DNA from: Thalassobellus citreus
GTDB lineage: Bacteria > Bacteroidota > Bacteroidia > Flavobacteriales > Flavobacteriaceae
Direction: 5' to 3'
NCBI RefSeq assembly: GCF_044385915.1
Contig: NZ_JBISCC010000112.1
Coordinates: forward strand, 22,632 to 86,631
DNA: 64,000 nt
Shown: piece by piece, positions 38,053 through 47,738 of the stretch
How positions within the stretch are numbered: the first letter of the stretch is position 1
Layout of the letters: each line of letters opens with the position of its first letter
Made by a program: the position numbers and the translations under genes
Notes under the pieces: model-generated
The model's input: the letters and a program-made list of their open reading frames with translations, nothing else
What the model was told of the DNA's origin: nothing
Database searches by the model: none

Positions 38053-38718
38053 TTGAAGCATCTTTATTATTCTATATTATTTTGTTTTATACTTTCTTAC
38101 CAAACTAAGGCTCAACAGGTATATTTAGAAACAGGATTATCTACCGCATCTTTTGAAAATTACAAAAATGAATTAGGGGAGAATACCTTAAATAACACGT
38201 TTTCAAAACCTCAAGAGATTCTTTTAGGTACTGGTATTATATTTAATATTTTTAAAAACAAAATAAGATGGAGTATTGGTAGTAATTATAATAAATACAG
38301 AATTAATACCAGCTTTATATTTAAAGATACAAAAACTCCCATTTTTTATGATTTATCTTTTGTTTCATTAAAAACAGGAATTAACATTTCTTTATTAAAA
38401 ATTTCAAAGTTTTCACTTCAAGTACATTCAAATTATTCTTCAGAGTGGCTAACCTATGGTTCTTATAGATATGAAAATGAGTTTAAAGATTTAACAAAAG
38501 GAAAACAATTACATAATTTTTTTTTCAACTATCATCTTGGTGGAGGTATAGAGTATCGAATTTCAAAAAACACATCTTTTTATATCAATTATAACAGTAA
38601 AAAAAGTATTCAAAAAAGCAGTAAAAATCAAACAGATGAGTCTTATCAAATATATACTTCATCATTCGTTATAGGTATAATATTAGATATAGAACAACGA
38701 ATTAAAAATGATAAATAG
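38053..38718 (+). CDS. Outer-membrane beta-barrel protein
   Basis: The 221-residue product starts at TTG 38053, five bases after the preceding stop; no ATG is available upstream. It has a signal peptide (YYSILFCFILSYQTKAQQ) and strand-like repeats such as KIRWSIGSNYNKYRI and FSLQVHSNYSSEWLTYG. It is probably an 8-10-stranded barrel of PorT/OmpA-barrel type. It may anchor or export the neighbouring surface proteins. The next gene starts immediately after its stop. Confidence 0.65.
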   Translation: MKHLYYSILFCFILSYQTKAQQVYLETGLSTASFENYKNELGENTLNNTFSKPQEILLGTGIIFNIFKNKIRWSIGSNYNKYRINTSFIFKDTKTPIFYDLSFVSLKTGINISLLKISKFSLQVHSNYSSEWLTYGSYRYENEFKDLTKGKQLHNFFFNYHLGGGIEYRISKNTSFYINYNSKKSIQKSSKNQTDESYQIYTSSFVIGIILDIEQRIKNDK

Positions 38719-39582
38719 ATGATTTGTAATACTATAAAAAAAAACACTAGAGGTTTTTATTATAATCTAATCACTTTAATATTTATTTTAGTTTATAAGC
38801 CCATTAGTGCCCAAACAGCTGGTATAAACTATCAAGCTCTCATACTCAATACAGAAGAGATTAAAATACCTGGAAATAACATATCTCAAAACGAAGCACC
38901 ATTATATTTAGAACATGTTAATTTTCGTTTTACAATTACAAATGATTCAAATACCTCGTACTATATAGAAGAACAATCAACCATAACTGATGAGAATGGT
39001 TTAATATCTCTTATTGTTGGTGAAGGAGTCCCTATTTTTTCATCGTTTAATGATATTATTTGGGATGGCTCAACAAAATTTCTTAATGTTGAAATTAATA
39101 TCCTTAAAGATAATAAAGGTTATGTTCTTTTAGATTCTCAAAGAATACTATATCTACCGCAATCCAGCTCTAACATTCCGGTTATAAACGGGCTTAATAA
39201 AAACGCTAATACTATAGAACTAGGAGGTGCCTTAACTAAAGCCACTAAAATAACAACATCTAAATCGAATACACTTGCTATAACAGGCTTACAAAATGGC
39301 AATTTAACTAATGATGACCTTGTTATAATCGACAAAACAACGGGTACTTTAAAAAAAATAACAGCATCTTCTTTATTACAAGAAAAACAAAAATTAATTA
39401 TTGCAAATGATGGCCAAACAGAATTTAAGCCACCATTACCTATTGATAACTCTGAAAAAATAAATGTTTATAGAAATGGTGTTAAAATAGGTTTTACCAT
39501 TTTAAGTACTACAACCATCAAGTTAGAAACTGGAGTTATTTGCTACCAAAATGATGAAATACGAATCGTACAATTTTATTAA
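38719..39582 (+). CDS. Secreted surface protein with fibre-like C-terminus
   Basis: The 287-residue protein starts at the base after the previous stop and has a signal segment ending SAQT. The mature N-terminus (AGINYQALILNTEEIKIPGNNISQNEAPLYLEHVNFRFTI, in pieces) is typical of proteins in flavobacterial surface-fibre loci. The C-terminus has KINVYRNGVKIGF and QNDEIRIVQFY, also present in the next gene (LFVYRNGVKLRFG, YTDDVIEIQYIK). The shared C-terminus implies a common module. No enzyme motif is present. Confidence 0.6.
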   Translation: MICNTIKKNTRGFYYNLITLIFILVYKPISAQTAGINYQALILNTEEIKIPGNNISQNEAPLYLEHVNFRFTITNDSNTSYYIEEQSTITDENGLISLIVGEGVPIFSSFNDIIWDGSTKFLNVEINILKDNKGYVLLDSQRILYLPQSSSNIPVINGLNKNANTIELGGALTKATKITTSKSNTLAITGLQNGNLTNDDLVIIDKTTGTLKKITASSLLQEKQKLIIANDGQTEFKPPLPIDNSEKINVYRNGVKIGFTILSTTTIKLETGVICYQNDEIRIVQFY

Positions 39583-39604
39583 TAATCAACTAAAAAAAAC
39601 AATT

Positions 39605-40303
39605 ATGAATACAATCATTTCTAAATTTAAAATTATGAAAACACGAATTACAAAACCATTAAAATTTGCATTCTTTGCAATAATTATGCTAGGCTTTAGT
39701 GCAGCTAATGCTCAATCAACAAGTGATGTTTCTAAAGAAACAACAGCAATAAAAGTTATTGACAATAAAGGTACTATTAAGTATTTTCAATCTAATAACG
39801 GTATTACACAAATAGTTAATACAACAGCTAACAAAACCACCACCACTTGGCAATTAGGAGGTGCATTAACAGATGACACTTATATTGATGCCAATGAAAA
39901 CGTTTTTGCTTTAGATGGCATTGAATTAATTACTACAGAAACAGCTTCAACTGATGCTAGTACCGAATCTGACCATGGCACAGGAACAGGTTATACCTTA
40001 TTAGTACGAGATGAAACTACTGGTGCCGTAAAAAAAATGCTAGCAACAGATTTAGTAAGCGGTATTAGAACAGAACATACACAAACTACAGATGCAACAG
40101 CAAACGTAGCCATTGCTGTAACAGGGTTACCTGTACTAACAGCAGGCACCACAGCCGCAAAATTATTTGTCTATAGAAATGGAGTGAAGCTACGATTTGG
40201 CACTGACTTTACAACATCAGCAGATTTGGTTACTATAACTTATGACGCTACCGATTTGCCAATGTATACCGATGACGTTATTGAGATTCAATATATTAAA
40301 TAA
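39605..40303 (+). CDS. Secreted surface protein related to the upstream gene
   Basis: I place the start at ATG 39605 (MNTIISKFKIMKTR) because the longer frame overlaps the previous gene; ATG 39635 is another option. The signal peptide ends SAANAQS. The 232-residue product shares the AGLxxxxxxVYRNGVKL and DDVIEIQY module with the previous protein, and is rich in threonine and alanine. It may be a structural subunit of a surface appendage. Function is not known. Confidence 0.6.
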   Translation: MNTIISKFKIMKTRITKPLKFAFFAIIMLGFSAANAQSTSDVSKETTAIKVIDNKGTIKYFQSNNGITQIVNTTANKTTTTWQLGGALTDDTYIDANENVFALDGIELITTETASTDASTESDHGTGTGYTLLVRDETTGAVKKMLATDLVSGIRTEHTQTTDATANVAIAVTGLPVLTAGTTAAKLFVYRNGVKLRFGTDFTTSADLVTITYDATDLPMYTDDVIEIQYIK

Positions 40304-40330
40304 CACTTAAAAAAAGTTATTCAAATAGCT

Positions 40331-40891
40331 GTGTACCACTTAAAACCTATATTAATCCTTTTACTTATAACGGTTTGTGCTTCTAGTTATGCACAAACCG
40401 TTAATTTAATAGACAAAAAAGGTACCATAAAAAATATTAATTTAGATATAGGAAATATTGCTGAAATATATGATGCCACTGGAGGCCAAACCATCAATGA
40501 AGGCACTTTTTCTGATATTGAGTTTGGTACAACTGGTATTATAGATAATTCAGACTTCACTACAACTTCAAACTCTATTAGTATTCTTAAAGCTGGTCGC
40601 TATGAAATAACTTATAGAACTAGTACAGAAACAACTAACAACCAAAGAAATGGGGGGGAATTTTTTTTAGAAATAAATGGAACAGAAGCCTCTGGAACAA
40701 GAGCTTATACCTACAATAGAAATAACTTAGTTGATAAAAACACCGTTACCGTTTGTAAAATTATTCAAATAAACACAGAAACTACTATTAAAATAAAAGG
40801 ACAAGTTTATGCTTCAAACCAGGGAGGTACTAGCTCTTCTTTAAATATGGTTGCAAACGGGTCTTCTTTAATTGTAAAAAGAATTAAATAA
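40331..40891 (+). CDS. Secreted protein with a TNF/C1q-like jelly-roll pattern
   Basis: The 186-residue protein starts at GTG 40331 with a signal peptide ending SSYAQT. The mature part has the phrases ISILKAGRYEITYRTSTETT, GGEFFLEINGTEASGTRAYTYNR and NMVANGSSLIVKRIK. The same phrases occur at the C-terminus of the next gene (EGLYRITYRVSIQTET, GGMFRLLIDGSEANGSRSFAYAR). This beta-sandwich module resembles C1q/TNF-like trimerising heads of fibre proteins. It probably contributes to the same surface assembly. Confidence 0.6.
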   Translation: MYHLKPILILLLITVCASSYAQTVNLIDKKGTIKNINLDIGNIAEIYDATGGQTINEGTFSDIEFGTTGIIDNSDFTTTSNSISILKAGRYEITYRTSTETTNNQRNGGEFFLEINGTEASGTRAYTYNRNNLVDKNTVTVCKIIQINTETTIKIKGQVYASNQGGTSSSLNMVANGSSLIVKRIK

Positions 40892-40936
40892 CCTCTAGTA
40901 ACGAGAATTTAAAACCTTTTTTATTATTAAACAAAA

Positions 40937-42958
40937 ATGAAACTAAATCACAAACTATTACCAATATTAATTTTAACACTTCTTTATAACTCTTTTGCTT
41001 TTTCTCAAATTCAAATTTTATCTAATAACATTGGAGACATAATCAATGCAGGACAAGGAGATTTATATCTAACCACAGATACCAATCAACTATATATTGG
41101 TTTAAGTGATGGAACTATATCGTTAATAGGAAATGAAAGTTACAATGGATATAGCTGGGATCGAACGGGTAACTCTAATGCAAGTAATTTAAATTTTTTA
41201 GGTACTAGCAATGATATAAAATTTGAAATTAGGTCTAATAATCTTCCTATGCTACAAATTGGAAGAAGACAAACCTTAGGATTAACACAAAATTTTACTG
41301 ATTATAATGACAATAACCAACCTTTAGTAAACCTAAATGGTGATGGAACCACATCTGCTTTACAATTTACAGCTTCTGGCGCAGATTTTTACAAACCTAT
41401 GTTTTTTACCACCACAGAAGGTAATTTTAGATTAAAAGGGAGTGCCGCAGGTACCGATTATTTTGAAATAGGATCTGCTGGTACGAACAACAATGGATTG
41501 TTTGAAATTATTATAGGCGATGATGGTGATGAGCCTATAACATTTAAAAAATACAATTACACCACACAAACACAAATTGAAATGATGCGCCTACAAGGTA
41601 CAGGCTTAAACGATAATGTTCGAGTGGGTATTAAAACCAATGGCATTATGGCAAATTCTACCCTACAAGTTCAAGGCTCTTTGGCAACAACCATTTTTAC
41701 AACAACTACAAATCTTAACTTAACTGAAAACCACCATACTGTAATTTTAGGAGGAAATCATAACATTATTTTACCAAATGCTTCTACCTGTACAGGTCGT
41801 AATTATATTATAAAAAACCCTACAACAAATTCCAATGTTATAACGAGTTATATTACTTTACAAGGTAATACAAGTACAAATATTACAAGTGAATCAATAC
41901 TTTGGCTACAAAGCGATGGTGTAAATTGGCAACAAATAAACTCTGAAAGCTCTAGTAGCACAAGTAGTGGCTGGAGTATAACGGGAAATTCTATTGCAAC
42001 TACCAATTTTATTGGCACTACTAATTATCAACCTTTAAAATTCAAGGTTAATAGTTCAGATTTTGGTTTATTCCATCCTCTAGGAGGGATTAACATAGGA
42101 CTAGAATCGAATGCCAACAATAACCAAGGGTTAGCTATTGGCGAAAAATCAAACGCAGGACAACAATGCTCTGCTTATGGATATAACGCTGATGCTAGTG
42201 GGTTTCAATCGAATGCGTTTGGTTATGGTGCAGTTGCATCAAGTAACCAATCCACAGCTATTGGATATAATAGTATTGCAAATGGTGAAAATGCAACCTC
42301 CTTAGGCCATGGTGCTACAACTAATCAAGATAATGCTATTGTAATAGGAAACACTAATGATGATACACAGTATGATGGTACTAAAGTAGGTCTTGGCACC
42401 TCCACTCCAACTAGACGCCTACATGTTGCTGGCGGGTTTAGATTAGTAGATGGTACTGAAGGTGAAGGAAAAACACTAATTTCCGACGCTAATGGAAATG
42501 CTAGTTGGAAAGATGATTCTCCTATTATAGCTGAAATATATAATACCATAGTAACAGGAATAGACTCTAATACAACGTGGGTTACAGTAGGTTTAAATGC
42601 AATGAGTATTGTCTCTGGAAATATTCAAAAATCTGGAAATGGTATTCAGGTACTAGAAGAAGGCTTATACAGAATTACATATAGAGTTAGCATACAAACA
42701 GAAACAACAGCAAACAGAAGAGCTGGTGGCATGTTTAGGCTATTAATTGATGGATCTGAAGCTAATGGATCTAGATCTTTTGCATATGCGCGAAACACAA
42801 ATAATCGTCCTATTTTTTCAACAGGATCCGCCACGAAAATAATGTCACTAACAGGTAGCGAATTAATTACAATACAAGCAGTTAGATCAAGTACAAATCC
42901 AAATGAAGACTTTGATACTGTTGCAAATGGATGTAATCTTATTATAGAAAAACTTTAA
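40937..42958 (+). CDS. Fibre-like surface protein with YadA-head-like repeats
   Basis: The 673-residue protein has a signal peptide and a beta-rich N-terminal part. A left-handed parallel roll pattern follows at about residues 390-475: LAIGEKSNAG, SAYGYNADASG, NAFGYGAVASS, TAIGYNSIANGENATSLGHGA and IVIGN. These are Hep/Hag (YadA head) repeats. After a GLGTSTPTRRLHVAGGFRL phage-fibre-like segment, it ends in the same jelly-roll module as the upstream gene. The architecture suggests a trimeric surface fibre or adhesin. No membrane anchor is seen, so surface attachment must depend on partners. Confidence 0.75.
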   Translation: MKLNHKLLPILILTLLYNSFAFSQIQILSNNIGDIINAGQGDLYLTTDTNQLYIGLSDGTISLIGNESYNGYSWDRTGNSNASNLNFLGTSNDIKFEIRSNNLPMLQIGRRQTLGLTQNFTDYNDNNQPLVNLNGDGTTSALQFTASGADFYKPMFFTTTEGNFRLKGSAAGTDYFEIGSAGTNNNGLFEIIIGDDGDEPITFKKYNYTTQTQIEMMRLQGTGLNDNVRVGIKTNGIMANSTLQVQGSLATTIFTTTTNLNLTENHHTVILGGNHNIILPNASTCTGRNYIIKNPTTNSNVITSYITLQGNTSTNITSESILWLQSDGVNWQQINSESSSSTSSGWSITGNSIATTNFIGTTNYQPLKFKVNSSDFGLFHPLGGINIGLESNANNNQGLAIGEKSNAGQQCSAYGYNADASGFQSNAFGYGAVASSNQSTAIGYNSIANGENATSLGHGATTNQDNAIVIGNTNDDTQYDGTKVGLGTSTPTRRLHVAGGFRLVDGTEGEGKTLISDANGNASWKDDSPIIAEIYNTIVTGIDSNTTWVTVGLNAMSIVSGNIQKSGNGIQVLEEGLYRITYRVSIQTETTANRRAGGMFRLLIDGSEANGSRSFAYARNTNNRPIFSTGSATKIMSLTGSELITIQAVRSSTNPNEDFDTVANGCNLIIEKL

Positions 42959-43420
42959 TTGTGTTATTTAATTATTAATAATATTTTTTATTAAATATTG
43001 ACAAAAAAAATTTTATAGTAATTAAACTATTATAAGAAAATATTAAATAACTCAATTAATTAAACAAAAAAATATACAAGTACACTAATATTTACTATTA
43101 GCAACAAAAGTAAAATACATTCTTTTAAACTAATAAAAACCTCATAACAGTGTTTAAATTCATTTCGTTTTATTTCCATAACTCTTAATAAACTATTTAC
43201 TACTCTTGTGTAATTTTTGACTAAAATTTTTATTCGGTCAAATTTTACGTTTTAAAACGAATATAAATGTATCTAGAATGAAATATTAATTATTATTAAA
43301 GTGTTCTTAATACATTTTTTTATTAAAAAATTAATTTCCGAACAAAAACTTTATCTTGTAATATAAATAACAATACAAAAAATAATACACAACACAGGGT
43401 AATACAAGATCACAATAATA
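42959..43420. other. Intergenic region, nothing recognised
   Basis: About 460 bp of very AT-rich DNA between converging genes (fibre protein and the minus-strand gene at 43421). No gene or strong hairpin is apparent. Confidence 0.4.
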
Positions 43421-43840
43421 TTACATTAACAAAGATCTTTTAAAAACACGTTTAGCCAAATAAACTGTTTGTTTAGTATATACCTGACTATCAAATATTT
43501 TTTCTTGTTCTGGTAGTAAAAAGGCTTTTATTGCCATTAAGTATTTATATTCGGCAAAGTTCCATTCTACAACTTTTCGTTTATTATTAATAGTATTAGC
43601 TATATTAGCATTGCCTATTTTTCGTAATTCTATATAATAAATAATTACGGCAGATTGTAACTTTTCAATTTGCGATGTTTGTAAGTTAAGTTTACTACCT
43701 AAACACTTTGTTTCTTTTGTAATTAAATAGTCAATAGGATTTTTTAAAAGCTCTATATAGTGTTTTGTATTATTTATTTGATCATTTGCAAGGTTTACAA
43801 AAATTAAACCTGTAAAAAGAATTAAAAATACAATTTTCAT
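43421..43840 (-). CDS. Small secreted hypothetical protein
   Basis: The 139-residue protein has a signal peptide (MKIVFLILFTGLIFVNLAN). A helical mature region follows with LGSKLNLQTSQIEKLQSAVIIYYIELRKIG and AIKAFLLPEQEKIFDSQVY. The pattern of LxLtxxQxxkl followed by an LxpeQ helix is reminiscent of Spy/CpxP-like periplasmic chaperones. I would not assign it firmly. It is a single gene with its own upstream region at 43841-44000. Confidence 0.5.
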   Translation of the reverse strand: MKIVFLILFTGLIFVNLANDQINNTKHYIELLKNPIDYLITKETKCLGSKLNLQTSQIEKLQSAVIIYYIELRKIGNANIANTINNKRKVVEWNFAEYKYLMAIKAFLLPEQEKIFDSQVYTKQTVYLAKRVFKRSLLM

Positions 43841-44018
43841 TATTTCATAATTAAATTAAAACATTACACAATAAAACGTTACACTCTGCCTATCAAATAA
43901 AAAATAAACTTTGTTTTGTGTAATTTATTAATATGTGTTTATTTTTAGTAACGGAACTAAAGCTAAAAACAAAGTTGTTTCTTACAAATACGCACTAAGC
44001 TTTTTATTTTTAAAAAAA

Positions 44019-44070
44019 ACCGCCACAGGCGGTTACTATTTAACTCCTGCCACCCTTAAGGGATGGCAGG
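44019..44070 (-). terminator. Paired hairpins downstream of VR1
   Basis: On the minus strand a CCTGCC...GGCAGG hairpin (44046-44070) is followed by the hairpin ACCGCC-TGT-GGCGGT (44019-44033) and a T tract. The second is a rho-independent terminator. The pair recurs after every VR in the window and may also mark the retrohoming target. Confidence 0.75.
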
Positions 44071-44105
44071 ATAAAGTACCTAAGGAAACAAATAAATACA
44101 AAGTA

Positions 44106-44241
44106 TCAATCCTTTATGCAACGAACGCTAAAGCCATAAGCACGACCGTTACTGGCAAAGTAGGCACTACTTTCACCTAAGAGTAGCCGAAGCTACCCAC
44201 AAAGCCAAGAGCGCCAGTATCGTAGTTGCGGCGGCCTGCAG
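44106..44241 (-). repeat. DGR variable repeat VR1, with a 43-nt deletion
   Basis: VR1 aligns to the template repeat at 60176-60354. Over 44182-44241 it differs from TR at 11 of 19 template adenines (coding strand) and at one of 41 other bases, that one at the edge. TR bases 60236-60287 (52 nt) are replaced by 9 nt, a 43-nt loss that changes the frame. The distal part still encodes the normal ending SVRCIKD in another frame, to a stop at 44106-44108. Confidence 0.88.
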
Positions 44242-45010
44242 ATGGGAGCTTTAATGCCGAAGCATAAGCGCCTGCTCTATTATTCTGTGAACTACCAGTA
44301 CCCCAAAAACCAACACCGCCGTAGTTACGCTCGGCATCTAACTCGTTTTTGGTTGGAATACGGTAACCTGAAGGACATGGATTATTTGTCCCTGATACAT
44401 CCTGCCACAAGGTAACGTCCGGTGTTGTCAACCAATCTTTTGGTGATGAATCATTTTTTATAAATTTACCGTCCCAAGCATTGCCATCACTAGGTACTGC
44501 TGTGGTAGCCATGGTTTCAGTATCATTACTCTGCTCTGCATTATCGGAAGCTGTAGAACTTATCCAAACTATGGTCTGATGACCATCGGAACCACGACCC
44601 CACTGATACAAATCGCCATATGATAAATGATCATTATAAGCCGTGGCGACCTGTTGAGCTCCCAAATTACGATCCATCCAATATTTACCCGTAGGTGAAA
44701 GTACTGATACTGGGGGGACTGGTGGAATTACGGATGTAACAACTCCTGTAATAGTACTCAAATAATCTGTCCCGTCATAATAATACAAACCCTTTGGGTC
44801 GCAATCTAAACAATAAACAACCAATCCCTCAGCTGAAGTTAAAATACCAACCATGTCATGATAACCCATACGGGGTGGTAAAAAACCCTGTGTTGTTGAA
44901 GATAATTCCAATACCGATGAAGTATCGGGAGTTGCTGTACCTATACCAATCTGAGAATAACCCGATAAACTAATTAATAGGCCAAATAAAATTAATTTAT
45001 TTTTTTTCAT
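44177..45010 (-). CDS. FISUMP-domain DGR target protein 1, truncated by frameshift
   Basis: Start at ATG 45010 (MKKNKLILFGLLISLSGYSQ, a signal peptide); a longer frame to 45091 is not needed. The mature part has GIGTATPDTSSVLELSSTTQGFLPPRM and LVVYCLDCDPKGLYYYDGTDYLST. The FISUMP core follows: KYWMDRNLGAQQVATAYNDHLSYGDLYQWGRGSDGHQTIVW, in pieces, then CPSGYRIPT. The fold is of the C-type-lectin/formylglycine-enzyme class, common for DGR targets. The reading ends early (VGSFGYS, stop) because of the VR1 deletion, so the last roughly 45 residues are lost. It is likely non-functional unless repaired by retrohoming. Confidence 0.85.
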   Translation of the reverse strand: MKKNKLILFGLLISLSGYSQIGIGTATPDTSSVLELSSTTQGFLPPRMGYHDMVGILTSAEGLVVYCLDCDPKGLYYYDGTDYLSTITGVVTSVIPPVPPVSVLSPTGKYWMDRNLGAQQVATAYNDHLSYGDLYQWGRGSDGHQTIVWISSTASDNAEQSNDTETMATTAVPSDGNAWDGKFIKNDSSPKDWLTTPDVTLWQDVSGTNNPCPSGYRIPTKNELDAERNYGGVGFWGTGSSQNNRAGAYASALKLPSAGRRNYDTGALGFVGSFGYS

Positions 45011-45212
45011 TATTATGTTTTTTTTATAAATTAAATACCTTTTTTGATTAAAAAATATCTTAATGATATATTTGGACTTATTAAACAACAAGTGTCTATT
45101 AAGCTAATTTTTAACATTTAATTTGAAGGAAAAAAAATACTATATAAGTAAAAAACAATATTTTCTTAAATCTTTTAAATATAGAACTGAAGGAATTCTA
45201 GAATTTAATAGT

Positions 45213-46286
45213 TTATAGATTGCTAAAAAAATTATAAACATGAGTAGTTATTTGGGTTCTATGTAATAAAACCTGTTCTCTATACTTTTTTTTAAACAAA
45301 AATACTTTAAATCTAGATAGTAGTATAAAAAAATATTTGATACTATTGACAAAAAACTTATAAACTTGATTCAGTTTTGGATGATTCATTATTACTATAA
45401 AAAAACAAGTTATTACAAAACTTATAGATTTATTTTTTTTTAACATAGGTGTTTCAAAAAAAGTTGATAACAAATAAAAATAATTGCGATAAATACTTTT
45501 TTGAAACATATTGTTTAAATTTAAAACCAGTGAGTCCTTTTTTAATATAACTATAGTATCATAAGCATTACGTAAACTAAAAGTTCCGTAAATAAATGCA
45601 TTATCATTTAATTGAAAATTAAATATATTATGTTCTAGTAAACTTCTATTAATAGGTATAGGTATATTATTTACCATAATTTTATATTTTAAAAAAGCAG
45701 TTTCTTCTAAGTTTAACAAAAAATTACTACTTAACAGTTTGTCATGTAATTCTATGGCTCCTATATACTTATCAGACACCAACCTAGGCAAGTGTCTGTG
45801 ATTAAAAAGAGTTTCATTATTATTATCATTTATAGAATAATAACCGGCTTCTTGTAATATTTGGTTAGCCTTATATATATCATTAGAATGTACTAAAATA
45901 TCTATATCACCTATCATACGCTCAGCTATATTGTTGTAGTAATTTCCTTTTAACAAAGCCATCCCTTTTAAAAAAACATAATCTATATTATGAGATTTAA
46001 AAAGTGTATTAATTTGTTCTGCTTGTAGTAAAAGTGATTTATTTCTAAGGTTATTAAGACTTGTAATTTCTTTAAGATACAACTCTAAATCTACAGGTAG
46101 TATATGTAACAACCCTCTAGTTTTAAGCCTACAATACACTGTTGGCAATACTAAATGTTTACTCGCTATCTTGATAAAAAAATCCCATTCTGTTATAAAT
46201 TTACCACAGTAGTCAATTATGTATTTATTATCTGTTTTATAACTTAATATGGAAGCAATAAATTTAAGTATGTCGCTTTTTTTCAT
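45213..46286 (-). CDS. Nucleotidyltransferase-fold protein (PF14907-like)
   Basis: I start at ATG 46286 (MKKSDILKFIASILSYKTDN); a start at 46307 adds seven residues. The 357-residue protein has LFKSHNIDYVFLKGMALLKGNYYNNIAERMIGDIDILVHSNDIYKANQIL, in pieces. This is the KG...R..GDiDiLV pattern of the uncharacterised nucleotidyltransferase family. It is 62 bp downstream of an HPr-kinase-like gene and close to a small peptide gene. These families co-occur in peptide-modification and polysaccharide loci. Transfer of a nucleotide to a peptide or sugar is possible but unproven. Confidence 0.75.
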   Translation of the reverse strand: MKKSDILKFIASILSYKTDNKYIIDYCGKFITEWDFFIKIASKHLVLPTVYCRLKTRGLLHILPVDLELYLKEITSLNNLRNKSLLLQAEQINTLFKSHNIDYVFLKGMALLKGNYYNNIAERMIGDIDILVHSNDIYKANQILQEAGYYSINDNNNETLFNHRHLPRLVSDKYIGAIELHDKLLSSNFLLNLEETAFLKYKIMVNNIPIPINRSLLEHNIFNFQLNDNAFIYGTFSLRNAYDTIVILKKDSLVLNLNNMFQKSIYRNYFYLLSTFFETPMLKKNKSISFVITCFFIVIMNHPKLNQVYKFFVNSIKYFFILLSRFKVFLFKKKYREQVLLHRTQITTHVYNFFSNL

Positions 46287-46369
46287 TTGTATAATATTTA
46301 AATACATATAATTTTTGGTATTGAAAAAACAATTGTAGAAACAGGTTTATAAAGAGAAAAAAAATCAAT

Positions 46370-47533
46370 TTAATACGATTCTAAATCTGCAAAATACTTT
46401 ATAGCATCTTCTGTTTTGGAATATGTAAGCTTATAAAAAGTAACCGTATTAATCCAGTTTAAAAATTGTAATGCATGACTTGAATTACTAGAAACCCAAG
46501 ATTCTGAAATTAAAATTTCTAACCCTTTACTTCTGTCGAGTATTTCTAAGCTTGGTATCTTATTATCTTTATTAAAATTAACCAAGACTACCTTATTACA
46601 TTTATAGCTATATGTCTTTTTAGGACAGCCATTAATAGGTAAAAACTTAATATCTCCCTTATACCCGTTTACAGTAGTTAGTGAATTAAAACTTTTAACA
46701 TGATTATTTAATAATGTAAAAGCCCCTTTTTTTATTGATATTGCAGAGGGGTTTCTATAAACTTCTAGACTGGAAGCAAGCATAGGTGTTATATCGTCTG
46801 CAACAACATTATAACCATTTTGATTTAATAATGCAGACAATGTGCTTTTACCACTCCCAGATTTTCCAATACACATAATAGCATTCTTATCTTTAACCAC
46901 CGTTGAAGCATGAAATGTTGCGAGCCAATCTTCTTCTTTTTTAGCATACAGTAAATTGAAAATTTGTAATGAAAATTTTCCCAAAAAAACATGCATCTCT
47001 ACCAACTTAGTAGCCAATAAAAATGTTCTATTTAAATATAAGACAACGTTTTTATTATCACACACCACATCAAATACCTGATAATCTACATTACTATTAA
47101 AAGAGGCTTCATAATAAGCTAATTGAGGGTTTACAAAATTTTTAATTATTTCATTAGGAAAGTTTACTTGTATATATTTACCATAAATTACATAATAAGT
47201 TCTAGAAGTTATTTCTTCTTTATAGAGCTTCTTATAATCTAAATACTTAAACTCATAGATATTATAATTTGACCTGCTGTTATAATTTACGCTTAGAAGC
47301 AATTGAGAAATCTCTAAATAATAATTAGCAGAATTTTCATAAGTATAACCTTTATTTTTTAGATAGTTAAAAAAATCGATTTTTGTTTTATTTAAAAAAG
47401 ATTTTAAAAATTCTAACACCTTATTACTAACAATAATGTATGAATTAGATTTATTAAACCACAATACATAAAGCTCATGTTCACTATCAATAGGCAAGAC
47501 ATATTTTGGTGCTAATGCAGCAATATTATTCAT
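46370..47533 (-). CDS. HPr kinase/phosphorylase-like protein
   Basis: The 387-residue protein carries a P-loop IMCIGKSGSGKSTLSALLNQNGYNVVADDITPM near residues 215-245. It is typical of HPr kinase-like proteins, with the DDxxP segment after the Walker A. The N-terminal half is a different domain of strands and helices with no recognised family. True HPrK acts on HPr of the sugar phosphotransferase system, but this shorter-type relative without the regulatory N-terminus is usually linked to peptide or sugar modification clusters. It lies between a small peptide gene and a nucleotidyltransferase gene, all on the minus strand. Confidence 0.75.
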   Translation of the reverse strand: MNNIAALAPKYVLPIDSEHELYVLWFNKSNSYIIVSNKVLEFLKSFLNKTKIDFFNYLKNKGYTYENSANYYLEISQLLLSVNYNSRSNYNIYEFKYLDYKKLYKEEITSRTYYVIYGKYIQVNFPNEIIKNFVNPQLAYYEASFNSNVDYQVFDVVCDNKNVVLYLNRTFLLATKLVEMHVFLGKFSLQIFNLLYAKKEEDWLATFHASTVVKDKNAIMCIGKSGSGKSTLSALLNQNGYNVVADDITPMLASSLEVYRNPSAISIKKGAFTLLNNHVKSFNSLTTVNGYKGDIKFLPINGCPKKTYSYKCNKVVLVNFNKDNKIPSLEILDRSKGLEILISESWVSSNSSHALQFLNWINTVTFYKLTYSKTEDAIKYFADLESY

Positions 47534-47738
47534 TTGTCTCTATTTTAATTTTTAACAAGATTTATTTTGATAAAATATATTTTAAAGCAACATTTATTTA
47601 CTATAAAACTTAAAACAGTTATTAAATTCATTTAATAAAAAAACCGTAGCTATATTAACTTAAGTACGGTTTATCTTTAACTAGGTTTTACAAATATATT
47701 TTATTCTCCTGCTTAAAAACACCAAAAAAATGCATTTT

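Noticed and set aside
43935..44180. Plus-strand 81-residue frame
   Set aside because: It is antisense to the hairpins and VR1 of target gene 1 and reflects the conserved repeat rather than a protein.
46370..47533. True HPr kinase of carbon catabolite regulation
   Set aside because: The domain layout differs, no phosphotransferase genes are near, and the neighbour is a nucleotidyltransferase.
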